The notes under the pieces were generated by a model that was not told the DNA's origin, did no database searches, and saw only the letters and a list, made by a program, of their open reading frames with translations. The translations under genes and the position numbers were made by a program. From contig SXIR01000168.1 of NCBI GenBank assembly GCA_005772765.1, positions 1 to 41,298 of the forward strand: DNA of 41,298 nt. Reading direction: 5' to 3'. Each line of letters starts with the position of its first letter. Within the stretch, counting starts at the first letter, position 1. Shown here piece by piece: positions 24,781 through 32,549 of the stretch. The DNA comes from Actinomycetota bacterium (GTDB lineage Bacteria; Actinomycetota; Acidimicrobiia; IMCC26256; PALSA-610).

Positions 24781-25563
24781 ATGAGCGATCCCCGCATCCG
24801 ACTCGACTTCGACGGTCCGATCGCGATCGTCACCAACAACCATCCGGCGAAGCACAATGCGTTCGACGACGACATGGACTTGGCGTTGTTCGAGGCCTTC
24901 GCCGAGATCAAGTCGCGTCGTGACGTGCGTTGTGTGATCTGGCGAGGCGAAGGCAAGTCGTTCTCGTCGGGGCGTGACGTCGGTGTGATCGGAGCGCACC
25001 AGGTTCCGCTCTCGCACCACGAACTGATGACGCGCGGTCACCGTGGAATCCTCCAGATCTTCGACATTGACGCCCCGATCATCGTGGCGGTGCAAGGCTG
25101 GGCCATCGGCGCGTCGTTTCAGCGTGCTCTCCTCTGCGATCTCCGAGTCGCCGCGCAAGGCGCACGGTTCATGTTGCCCGAGGTGACCCACGGGGTGATC
25201 CCCGACACGGGCGGCGTGGCACGGTTGTACGAGATGGTCGGACACGGACTCACCCTCGATCTCGTCCTGACCGGTCGCGCCCTGAACGCGGATGAAGCAC
25301 TCCACCACGGCGTCGTGTCTCGAGTCGTTCCTCCCGAAACCCTCGACGACACGGTGCGCGAGATGGCCGACAAGATCGTCGCTGCGCCCGCGGTGACCGT
25401 GAAGATGGCGCGACGGGTGGTCAACCATCTCGGTGAGCCGGTCGTGCGCGCCGCGATGGCCGAGGAGTTGATCGCCCAGACGTTCATCAACAAGTCGGAC
25501 GATTACGCCGAGTTCCGGGCGGCGCGCGCCCAAGATCGCACCGCGCAGTACACAGGGAGCTGA
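24781..25563 (+). CDS. Enoyl-CoA hydratase/isomerase family (crotonase) protein
   Basis: A 260-residue crotonase-fold protein. The CoA-binding and oxyanion segments are present (RGEGKSFSSGRDVG, about residues 55-68; GWAIGASFQRALLCDLRVAA, about 106-125). Of the two catalytic Glu of classical enoyl-CoA hydratase, the second is kept (E134 in LPEVTHGVIPDTGG), but the first aligns with Q114, so simple hydration is doubtful and isomerase or hydrolase chemistry is possible. ATG 24781 is chosen by homology; ATG 24766 is in frame, and neither has a clear promoter or ribosome-binding signal. The downstream dienoyl-CoA-reductase-like SDR follows after 6 bp, which implies an operon. Confidence 0.85.
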   Translation: MSDPRIRLDFDGPIAIVTNNHPAKHNAFDDDMDLALFEAFAEIKSRRDVRCVIWRGEGKSFSSGRDVGVIGAHQVPLSHHELMTRGHRGILQIFDIDAPIIVAVQGWAIGASFQRALLCDLRVAAQGARFMLPEVTHGVIPDTGGVARLYEMVGHGLTLDLVLTGRALNADEALHHGVVSRVVPPETLDDTVREMADKIVAAPAVTVKMARRVVNHLGEPVVRAAMAEELIAQTFINKSDDYAEFRAARAQDRTAQYTGS

Positions 25564-25569
25564 GACCAC

Positions 25570-26463
25570 ATGACGGACACGCAGTCGCCGCAAGGACTCC
25601 CGGAACCGCCCCCGATCGGAACCTCAGCGCTGCCGCCCGACACCTTCGCGGGCCATGCGGTCGTGGTGACGGGCGGCGGAACCGGGCTCGGTCGCGCAAT
25701 CGCCTCGGAGTTCGCCCGCCTCGGTGCCGCCATCGTGATCGCGAGTCGCAAGCCCGAACACCTCGAACAAGGCGTCCGAGCGATCGAGGAGATCGGCGGA
25801 CAGGTGATGGCCGTCGGCTGCGACATCCGTGAGCCCGAACAGATCGCGGCCGCCTTCGCCGCAGCCGAGGAGCGGTTCGGACTTCCCGCCACCCTCGTCA
25901 ACAACGCCGCGGCGAACTTCCCGGTGCCCGCGGAAGATATGTCCCCGAACGCATGGCGGACCGTCGTCGACATCACACTGAACGGGACCTTCTTCATGGC
26001 CCGGGAGTTCGCTCGGCGCCACCTCCTCGCGGGCACGTCCGCCTCGATCATCAACGTCGGCGCGAGTTACGCATGGACCGGCGGACCAGGATTTGCCCAC
26101 AGTGCGGCAGCCAAGGCCGGCGTGAAGAACCTCACCGAGACCTTGGCCGTGGAATGGGCGCCGTACGGGATTCGCGTCAACGGTCTGGTGCCCGGGCTGT
26201 TTCCCCACGAGGACATGACCGCCGACATCCAGGGGAATCTGGCGCGCACGAGCGACAAAGACGAGTGTCAGCCGGCGTTGCGGGTCGGTCGCCTGCGGGA
26301 GTTGGGCTGGGCTGCGACCTACCTGGCTTCACCGTTCGCCGCATTCATCGCAGGACACACACTGGTTGTCGACGGAGCCAACTGGCAACGACGATCACTG
26401 ACTAATCCGACCGTCGTGACGGTTCGGGATCAGATGGGCAAGGGGCCCTTCGTCGGCGAGTGA
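25570..26463 (+). CDS. SDR of the 2,4-dienoyl-CoA reductase type
   Basis: A 297-residue SDR with a 20-residue N-terminal extension. TGGGTGLG (35-42) binds the cofactor; NNAAANFPVPAEDMSPNAW is characteristic of dienoyl-CoA reductases. The usual YxxxK Tyr is absent: the segment reads AHSAAAKAGV, matching the S-A-x-A-K arrangement of mitochondrial and bacterial DECR-type enzymes, which take a Tyr from elsewhere. Such enzymes reduce dienoyl-CoA during beta-oxidation of unsaturated fatty acids with NADPH. The crotonase gene immediately upstream supports acyl-CoA metabolism. GGGAG lies 10-14 nt before ATG 25570. Confidence 0.82.
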   Translation: MTDTQSPQGLPEPPPIGTSALPPDTFAGHAVVVTGGGTGLGRAIASEFARLGAAIVIASRKPEHLEQGVRAIEEIGGQVMAVGCDIREPEQIAAAFAAAEERFGLPATLVNNAAANFPVPAEDMSPNAWRTVVDITLNGTFFMAREFARRHLLAGTSASIINVGASYAWTGGPGFAHSAAAKAGVKNLTETLAVEWAPYGIRVNGLVPGLFPHEDMTADIQGNLARTSDKDECQPALRVGRLRELGWAATYLASPFAAFIAGHTLVVDGANWQRRSLTNPTVVTVRDQMGKGPFVGE

Positions 26464-26486
26464 CGCGACCGCGGCACACGCGTCAC
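26460..26486. terminator. Inverted repeat across two convergent stop codons
   Basis: GTGACGCG (26460-26467) and CGCGTCAC (26479-26486) form an 8-bp stem with an 11-nt loop. One arm contains the TGA of the SDR gene and the other the stop of the convergent PhyH gene. A bidirectional transcription barrier is plausible, although there is no T-tract. Confidence 0.4.
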
Positions 26487-27349
26487 AGCGTGCCGTCAGC
26501 GAGCATCTCGACGGGATCGCTGCCGTGGAGGATCCCGAGGTAGCCGCCGAAGTCGGCGATGGCGTCGTGGACGGCGTAGCCGATGAGTTCTTGCGCTGCC
26601 CGCGGCAACGTGCGCGCGACCTCGGGTGGCGTGCCGAGGTAGTTGTTCTCCTCAGTGCGCAGCCATCCGAGACAGAACGAGAGGTGAAACGCGCGCCGCC
26701 ATTCGTCGGTTGTCGTATTGGCACCGCCGCCGTGCAAGGTCGACCCGAGGTAGAACACCGCGCTGCCGGCCGGCATGTGAGCGACGGCGACCTCGGCGTC
26801 GCCGACGGCGCGCCAGCGATCGGTGTCGCGGTGGCTCCCCGGAACCACGCGGGTTGCGCCGTTCGCTTCGGTCAGGTCGACCAGCGCCCACACCGACGCA
26901 ACCTGAAGATGCGGACGAGGTTGTGGAAAGTGAATCCACACATCCTCGTCGCGATGCAGCATCTGCGCGGTCGCTCCCGGCCCGCGATCGAGGATCGACG
27001 CGATGTTGAGCTGATAACGCGCACAGTTCGGGAGCAACACCGCATTGCACACGGCTGCGAAGGCCGGGTGCAACAGCACGTGGTCGACGAAGGCGGGCGA
27101 GCGGCCGGTGAGCGAGTCGACGTGGCGGGTCCGCGGGCCGAAGAACTCGTCGAGCGCGGCGTTGATCTGCTTCGCGCCGATCTCGGCGGACTCGACGAAC
27201 GGGTCGACCTCGGCATTGATCTGGTCGAGTTGGCGGGCGTCGAGCAATCCTTCGACGATGACGCCGCCGTCGTCGAGCAGGATGGTGACGATGTCGGCGA
27301 CAGGTGTCGCGACATCGCAGCGTCGGAGTTGCGCAGTGGCCGTCGTCAT
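26483..27349 (-). CDS. Phytanoyl-CoA dioxygenase (PhyH) family protein
   Basis: A 288-residue Fe(II)/2-oxoglutarate oxygenase of the PhyH family. The facial triad is visible: H132 and D134 in MLHRDEDVWIH, and H206 in STLHGGGANTT, followed by the 2-oxoglutarate-binding Arg in EWRRAFHLSF (R218 or R219). Members hydroxylate diverse small molecules or acyl-CoAs; the substrate cannot be inferred. ATG 27349 lies 48 bp from the divergent P450 gene, and the pairing of two oxygenases suggests a common oxidative pathway. The -10-like AGACTT 7 nt upstream is a weak variant of the leaderless pattern. Confidence 0.87.
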   Translation of the reverse strand: MTTATAQLRRCDVATPVADIVTILLDDGGVIVEGLLDARQLDQINAEVDPFVESAEIGAKQINAALDEFFGPRTRHVDSLTGRSPAFVDHVLLHPAFAAVCNAVLLPNCARYQLNIASILDRGPGATAQMLHRDEDVWIHFPQPRPHLQVASVWALVDLTEANGATRVVPGSHRDTDRWRAVGDAEVAVAHMPAGSAVFYLGSTLHGGGANTTTDEWRRAFHLSFCLGWLRTEENNYLGTPPEVARTLPRAAQELIGYAVHDAIADFGGYLGILHGSDPVEMLADGTL

Positions 27350-27397
27350 GGCGGGGAAGTCTCGCAGATTGCGGTCGGTGTCGACCATGATGGGGTC

Positions 27398-28666
27398 GTG
27401 TCGATTCCGCCGCGGGCCGTTGTCACCTTGCCGTGGGACGATGCCGTCGAAGATCCGGTGGCTGCATTGGCCGAGGCGCGATCCGAACATGGTGACACCT
27501 TCGTCGTCGAGGCAGCGCAGAGCAGATGGTGGTTCGTGTTCGGCCCGATCGGGGTTCGCTCCTTCTACGAGCTCGCCGAAGACGACGCAAGCAAAGGCGT
27601 CGCCGATTGGCAGATGCTGCGACGCAAGCTGCCGCCGGAACTCTTTACGGGCCGACGGATGTTGCCGCACGAGCTCTGGAGCCGCCACGCGACCGAGTCG
27701 TACCTCGGCGCGCTCGAGCGATCGATCGACGTTGTGTTCGTCGAAATGGGCGACGCCGGGGAGTTCGAACTCTTCGACTGGACCCGCCGGCTTGGCCATC
27801 GGATGGGCCTCGCCAGCTGGGGCGGCGTCACGCCCAGCATCGACCCCATGTTCGATCAACTCCTGGGTTGGTTCGACGTCCTCGATGGCGCGGCCGCGTT
27901 CGTCGACCCGGCCGCGACTCGCGCCGTCGCGGCGGGTGGCTACGTCGCCGAACGCGCCGCGCTCTCGTCGCTCGAAGCGTGTTTTGGCGACCGTGTCGAG
28001 GAACGCCTCGCCGCCGGCGTCGCTGCGGATGATCTCTTCGATGCAGTGGTCGATCGCTGGCGCGGGGACGATCCCGTCGAACGCCGCATCGGCGTGACGC
28101 GTGACGTCGTGCTCATCCACCTGGGTTCGATGTCCAATCTGTTCGCGGCACTTGCGTGGACCGTCGCCGATTTGCTCGCGCATCCGGCGGTCCAACACCG
28201 GGTCCTGGGGGGTGAGGTCGGTCTCGCGGAACGGTGTGCGCTCGAGTCGACACGGCTCGCCCAGCGGTCGTTGATGTCGCGAGCTGTTCTGCGCCCCGTC
28301 CGGCTGACCACCGAACTCGGGGAGTTCACCGTCGAACCCGGCGACTCCATTGCCACGCTGCTTCCGCTGACGAACACTTCGGCGGCCCCGGGTCTCGACA
28401 TCTACGACCCCGATCGATGGGATCGCCGCCGCTTACGGGCGACTCCTGGCCTGGCGGCACGTGAACTTGTCGCCACGTTCGGCCACGGGCGCCATACCTG
28501 CCCGGCGCAACCGTTTTCGCTCGCGGCGATGACTGCAACGGTCACGCGACTGTTCGATCGCTACGCCTTGGACCCGCGGTACGAACGAGTGGACGCGGTA
28601 CGCGGCCAGATCGGCGGCGTGGCACGGAGTGCAGCCCCGTGCCACGTGCGTTACTCGCTGCGCTGA
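27398..28666 (+). CDS. Cytochrome P450
   Basis: A 422-residue soluble P450 monooxygenase. The haem-binding segment FGHGRHTCPAQPFSL places the thiolate ligand at C368, and the K-helix ExxR is E283-R286 (LESTRL). The region before the haem loop (IYDPDRWDRRRL) has the PERF-type pattern. The I-helix reads LGSMSNLFAALAW; the usual acid-Thr pair is replaced by Ser-Asn, a departure from the oxygen-activation motif that suggests unusual chemistry. The start GTG 27398 is tentative: it is the last start in frame before homology, with CATGAT 6 nt upstream. The stop overlaps the convergent deacetylase by 16 bp. Confidence 0.87.
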   Translation: MSIPPRAVVTLPWDDAVEDPVAALAEARSEHGDTFVVEAAQSRWWFVFGPIGVRSFYELAEDDASKGVADWQMLRRKLPPELFTGRRMLPHELWSRHATESYLGALERSIDVVFVEMGDAGEFELFDWTRRLGHRMGLASWGGVTPSIDPMFDQLLGWFDVLDGAAAFVDPAATRAVAAGGYVAERAALSSLEACFGDRVEERLAAGVAADDLFDAVVDRWRGDDPVERRIGVTRDVVLIHLGSMSNLFAALAWTVADLLAHPAVQHRVLGGEVGLAERCALESTRLAQRSLMSRAVLRPVRLTTELGEFTVEPGDSIATLLPLTNTSAAPGLDIYDPDRWDRRRLRATPGLAARELVATFGHGRHTCPAQPFSLAAMTATVTRLFDRYALDPRYERVDAVRGQIGGVARSAAPCHVRYSLR

Positions 28667-29466
28667 CGTGCGACGAGCTCGCTGAGGGTCACGATCTCGA
28701 AGCCGGCGTCCCGCCAGCCCGCGAGAATGCGTGGCAGCGCAGCCAGTTCGGTGTCCCGTCGCAAGGTGAGACTTTCGTTGGGCTTGCCGTCGTAACTTCC
28801 GGTCCCGATGCCGTCGTGCAGATCGACGATCGCGCCAGGCTCGGCCGCCGAGAGCAGATGCTGTTCGACCCCCGCGACATCGTCGTCGGCCAGGGCGCGT
28901 GGACCGCGCTGCGCAGTCCAAAACGCAATGTCGAGTCCGAGATCGCCGCACGCGATCAACGTGGCGGTCGTGATCTCGCCGCGAGGTGGTCGATACCAGC
29001 GCACGGTCGTACCGGCCGGCTGCTCCAAGACCGACTGCGCCCTCGCGATGTTGTCGACGACGGCTGCTCGGTCGAGTCGCAAGGCGCTGATGTGTTCGTG
29101 GCTGTGGTTCCCGATCTCATGACCGGCGGCCACGACCCGCGCGAGCAGGTCCGGGTGGCGTTGCGCAAGTACCCCGATCATGAAGAAGGTGGCCCGCGCC
29201 TCGAACTCGACCAAGATGTCGAGGACCGCGGGGGTGTAGCGGGTCGTCGGCCCATCGTCGAACGTCAATGCGATGGCGCGATCCGTCGTGTCGACCGACC
29301 AGTAGACCGATGTCTTGCCGCGTTGTGATCGAGGGGCGACGGAGTCGAGCAGATGCGGCGGGTAGGGGTTGGCGACTGCCTGCGTGACCGCCGAACCGAG
29401 AACGACTCCTGCGGCGGTTGTCGCGCCCGCTCCCGCGAACCTCCTGAGGAATCGGCGTCGATCCAT
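28651..29466 (-). CDS. Polysaccharide deacetylase (NodB domain), Tat-exported
   Basis: A 271-residue secreted carbohydrate-esterase-4 enzyme that removes N- or O-acetyl groups from polysaccharide, such as peptidoglycan or a capsule. The N-terminus MDRRRFLRRFAGAG followed by a hydrophobic stretch looks like a twin-arginine signal. NodB motif 1 is TFDDGP (D70, D71), motif 2 HSHEH (H121, H125) and motif 3 WYRPPRGE; the later LHDG motif is also present. ATG 29466 is set by TACATT 6 nt upstream, although the frame runs far past it. It lies on the same strand as the MFS gene, 41 bp downstream of it. Confidence 0.9.
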   Translation of the reverse strand: MDRRRFLRRFAGAGATTAAGVVLGSAVTQAVANPYPPHLLDSVAPRSQRGKTSVYWSVDTTDRAIALTFDDGPTTRYTPAVLDILVEFEARATFFMIGVLAQRHPDLLARVVAAGHEIGNHSHEHISALRLDRAAVVDNIARAQSVLEQPAGTTVRWYRPPRGEITTATLIACGDLGLDIAFWTAQRGPRALADDDVAGVEQHLLSAAEPGAIVDLHDGIGTGSYDGKPNESLTLRRDTELAALPRILAGWRDAGFEIVTLSELVARQRSE

Positions 29467-29472
29467 TGCGGC

Positions 29473-29478
29473 AATGTA
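29473..29478 (-). promoter_or_regulatory. -10 element TACATT of a predicted leaderless promoter (deacetylase)
   Basis: On the minus strand TACATT ends 6 nt before ATG 29466. Confidence 0.55.
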
Positions 29479-29507
29479 GTGGGCGCCGGTCGCATGACCT
29501 TGCGGGG

Positions 29508-30737
29508 TCAGCCGGTGCCGCCGACCGTTTCCGCGACGGGATCGGGGAATCCGTCGAGATTCCGCAGCGCTGGGAAGGCGAACCACCACACGATCGCGAT
29601 GGCAAGGGTCGCGACTCCACCGCTCACGACCGCGCCGGTCGTTCCGACCAGCTTCGCCGCGACTCCGGACTCGAACGCACCCAACTCGTTGCTCGCCCCG
29701 ATGAACACGTTCTCGACCGCCAAGACGCGACCGCGACGGTCGGGTGGTGTTGCGAGTGGGACGAGCGTCGCTCGGATGTACACGCTGACGGCGTCGGCTC
29801 CCGACAGCAACGCGAGTGCGATGAACGCGACGACGTAGTTGGTCGTCAACCCGAGCACGATCGTGAAGAAGCCGAAGACGGCCACGGTGCGGAGGAGGGT
29901 GCGCCCGATCGCGCGTTGCAACGGGCGCATCGACAGGACCGCCGTTGCGACGCCCGCGCCGATGCCAACGGCCGCCCGAAGCCAGCCGAGCCCAACCGCA
30001 CCGACTCCGAGTCGCTCGTCGGCAATGGCAGGGAGCAGCGCGACCGCACCGCCGAACAGGACCGCGAACAAGTCCAGCGAGATTGCTCCGAGCAGGACCG
30101 GACGCTGGCGGATGAAGCGGAGGCCTTCGAAGGCGTCGTGGAGCGACGGAGGCGTGAGCTCGTCGTGATGACGCCGTGTGTGCGATGGGTCGACGAACAG
30201 GATCGCACCGCTCCCCAGCCCGAGCAGCGCTGCGACGAGCAGGAACGGGGCAACCGGGTCGACGGCGTACGCGAACCCTCCGAGCACTGGCCCCACGATC
30301 GAGGCGATCTGCCAGGTGATGGAGAAGCGTGCCACCAGCCACGGAAGGTCGGCAGTGTCGACGATGTCGCTTGGGATCGCGCGGGCGGCCGGTGCCATGA
30401 AGGCGCGACAGATCCCCAGGGCGACCACGAGGGTGAAGATCGGTCCGAGCCCACCGTCCGAATCGTTCGCCAGTGTCGCCAGCACGCCGATCGCGACCGC
30501 CTCGCTGGCGGCAGCGAGTGCGACGATCCGACGACGGTCGTGGCGATCGGCGACCGACCCCGTCACCAGGACGAGCAGGGCGGCGGGTGCGAACTCGGCG
30601 AGCCCCAGCCAGCCGAGGTCGAGCGCGTCGCCGGTGCGGTCGTAGACGAGCTTTCCCAGCGCGATCACACTGGCGGCGCTCGCTGTCGACGTCGCGCCCG
30701 CGGCGACGAGGAACGCGACCACCGATCGGTTTCTCAT
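29508..30737 (-). CDS. MFS transporter (EntS/MFS_3-like)
   Basis: A 409-residue major facilitator with about twelve hydrophobic segments. The loop between segments 2 and 3 reads GSVADRHDRRRIV, a typical MFS signature, and the second half has a matching PDRRGRVLAVEN loop. The overall character is that of the EntS/MFS_3 group of exporters, so efflux of a small molecule is more likely than uptake. ATG 30737 has no adjacent -10 hexamer; a TACGGT about 18 nt upstream may give a short leader. It lies 42 bp after soxR on the same strand and could be co-transcribed with it, which would fit redox-stress efflux, but this is inference. Confidence 0.85.
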   Translation of the reverse strand: MRNRSVVAFLVAAGATSTASAASVIALGKLVYDRTGDALDLGWLGLAEFAPAALLVLVTGSVADRHDRRRIVALAAASEAVAIGVLATLANDSDGGLGPIFTLVVALGICRAFMAPAARAIPSDIVDTADLPWLVARFSITWQIASIVGPVLGGFAYAVDPVAPFLLVAALLGLGSGAILFVDPSHTRRHHDELTPPSLHDAFEGLRFIRQRPVLLGAISLDLFAVLFGGAVALLPAIADERLGVGAVGLGWLRAAVGIGAGVATAVLSMRPLQRAIGRTLLRTVAVFGFFTIVLGLTTNYVVAFIALALLSGADAVSVYIRATLVPLATPPDRRGRVLAVENVFIGASNELGAFESGVAAKLVGTTGAVVSGGVATLAIAIVWWFAFPALRNLDGFPDPVAETVGGTG

Positions 30738-30779
30738 CGCGGACTCACGGCGTCGACCGTAGCGGGCACCTCGACTCGG

Positions 30780-31247
30780 TCAGCCCAGATCGATGCTCGC
30801 GTCGCTCGGACGATCGCCGAGGAGATACCTCGGGCCTGCACCGAGCACCGCGGCCGCATCGGCCGGGTTGTAGAGCGCGCAGGCGCGAAACGTCAAACAG
30901 CCACACCCGATGCACTCGCTCAGCTCGTCGCGCAACCGGGTCAGTCGGGCGATCTCGTCGTCGAGGCGCGGGCGCCAGGACCGTGAGAGTCGCTGCCAGT
31001 CGGACTTGGTCGGAGTGCGACGGTCGGGCAACGTGGCCAGCGCATCGCGAATCTCTTGGAGCGACAGACCAATGCGTTGGGCCACGCGAATGAACGCGAT
31101 CCGCCGCAGCACGTCGCGCGCGAAGCGCCGCTGGTTCCCCGCACTTCGTCGGCTGGTGATGAGGTGCTCCTTCTCGTAGAACCGGAGCGTCGTAGCGCTC
31201 ACCCCAGAACGTTCGGCCACCTCGCCGATCGTGAGCAGTTCGTCCAT
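30780..31247 (-). CDS. soxR: Redox-sensitive transcriptional activator SoxR (MerR family)
   Basis: A 155-residue MerR-family regulator. The N-terminal winged helix-turn-helix (LTIGEVAERSGVSATTLRFYE, residues 5-25, quoted in part) is followed by the dimerisation helix. The SoxR-specific cluster motif is C112-x2-C115-x-C117-x5-C123 in ECIGCGCLTFRACALYNP, the [2Fe-2S] ligands that sense redox-cycling compounds or nitric oxide. The C-terminus GPRYLLGD is also typical of SoxR. ATG 31247 is chosen from MerR-family N-termini. It is divergent from a gene whose promoter carries a SoxR-like box, so that gene is the likely target. Confidence 0.95.
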   Translation of the reverse strand: MDELLTIGEVAERSGVSATTLRFYEKEHLITSRRSAGNQRRFARDVLRRIAFIRVAQRIGLSLQEIRDALATLPDRRTPTKSDWQRLSRSWRPRLDDEIARLTRLRDELSECIGCGCLTFRACALYNPADAAAVLGAGPRYLLGDRPSDASIDLG

Positions 31248-31261
31248 CCTGCGATCATTGC

Positions 31262-31292
31262 TTGACTTGAAGTGAACTTCAACTCGTAACGT
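31262..31292 (+). promoter_or_regulatory. SoxR-type promoter: 19-bp spacer with palindromic SoxR box
   Basis: -35 TTGACT (31262-31267) and -10 TAACGT (31287-31292) are separated by 19 bp, the over-long spacer of MerR-activated promoters. TTGAAGT and ACTTCAA form an inverted repeat (31267-31282) around GA. The dyad is offset 2.5 bp toward the -35, as I recall for E. coli soxS, and shares its AAGTnAACTT core. Confidence 0.8.
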
Positions 31293-31299
31293 GAACCCA

Positions 31300-32511
31300 A
31301 TGGATGCACCGCCGACGCGCACGCCCGACCCGCCGATCGTCACGACGGTCGCACAGACGGTGGCGCAACCTCGTCGCGATCCGGCGAACTCCTTTGTGCT
31401 GCATGCTCCGCTCGAGTTGCTCGCCCGAGTCGGCCTGGTCCGGCTGGCGCCCCCGGAGTATCGGGCTGCGGTCACGGAGCGTTTCCGAGCAATGGTCGAC
31501 GAGTGGAATGCGTTCTCCGAGCCCGTCGACGCACCGGCAGAGGACGCGATCCCGTCGTCGGCCGGGGCGAGCGCTGCCCTCCTGTCGGACGCGCTCGACG
31601 CCGGTTCGGTCGAAACGGCCGACGCTGCCGCGATCGGTTGCACGCGTACGTTTCGCCCCGACGAGTTCGGTGCCTTGCTCGGCTCCTCGGTGTTGACCCG
31701 CACCAGCGCGGCCGCCCACGCCGGAATCTTCTTCCACTTGCTGCCACGGGTCGCGCCACGCGGCGAAGTCTCATCGGCCGTCTTTCGTCCGCTGGCACGC
31801 GAGTTGGCTCGGCAACCGGATTGGCGCATTCGCTGGTGCGATGAGCTGGCCCCGTCTGATGCGTCGGCCGAAGACCTGTTCGCCGCGATCGCAGCGACGC
31901 CGACCGTCGAGGCACACCCAGCAGGCTTCGTCCACCCGACGATGATGCGCGTCGAAGAGACCGGCATTGCCGATGATCTGCTCCGACATTGCATTCCCTC
32001 GAACCACCACGTCGCGGCGGCGCGAGTGCTGCAGCGAGCAGCCGCCCTCACGATGCTCCAGGAGCCGGACGAGCACGCACCGTACGGGTGGAGCCATGCG
32101 TTGACGATGACCCAAGGTGTGCTGTCGCTCGTCGACGCAGGTCCGGACCCGACGCACGTGATTGCGATCGCGGCGACCTATCTCGTCGGGTTCCGCGCAT
32201 CGTTCGCGCGCCGAGCGCTGCGCGCCGGCGACCGACCCGAACGCAGCGACCTTCACTGGAGCGATGCCCTCGACGCCGGTTCGGCGGCAGCCGCCGGTTC
32301 GGTTTTTCACGCTGAACGAAGCGAGCACGAGGCGATCGTCAGGACGCTCGCGGGCCGAGGCGCCTCCCATCCCGATGCGCATCTCGCCAAGTACACGCTG
32401 GCGTGTTTCGATGCCGCAGCGTTCGATCCGGAAGCGACGGCGATCTACCTCGCCGCAGCTGCGCATCTTCATGGGGTCTGGGCGAGCGGGCCAGGCGGCT
32501 TCGATGGGTGA
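31300..32511 (+). CDS. Unrecognised 403-aa protein, predicted SoxR target
   Basis: I do not recognise this family with confidence. It is a 403-residue, apparently soluble, Ala-rich helical protein with no signal peptide or membrane segment. Conserved-looking pieces are NSFVLHAPLELLARVGL near the N-terminus, IPSNHHVAAARVLQRAA, APYGWSHALTMTQGVL and HLAKYTLACFDAAA with YLAAAAHLHGVW at the end. The repeated His/Trp motifs recall questin-oxidase-like proteins, but only weakly. ATG 31300 is preferred over GTG 31291 because the -10 TAACGT ends 7 nt upstream and GTG 31291 overlaps it. The promoter layout makes it the probable SoxR-controlled gene. Confidence 0.75.
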   Translation: MDAPPTRTPDPPIVTTVAQTVAQPRRDPANSFVLHAPLELLARVGLVRLAPPEYRAAVTERFRAMVDEWNAFSEPVDAPAEDAIPSSAGASAALLSDALDAGSVETADAAAIGCTRTFRPDEFGALLGSSVLTRTSAAAHAGIFFHLLPRVAPRGEVSSAVFRPLARELARQPDWRIRWCDELAPSDASAEDLFAAIAATPTVEAHPAGFVHPTMMRVEETGIADDLLRHCIPSNHHVAAARVLQRAAALTMLQEPDEHAPYGWSHALTMTQGVLSLVDAGPDPTHVIAIAATYLVGFRASFARRALRAGDRPERSDLHWSDALDAGSAAAAGSVFHAERSEHEAIVRTLAGRGASHPDAHLAKYTLACFDAAAFDPEATAIYLAAAAHLHGVWASGPGGFDG

Positions 32512-32549
32512 CGTCCTCCGATTCCGTGCACGGGCTCGGAGCGCGACGT

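Noticed and set aside
31291-31299. GTG at 31291 as start of the SoxR-linked gene
   Set aside because: It overlaps the -10 element TAACGT and precedes the expected transcript start. ATG 31300 fits.
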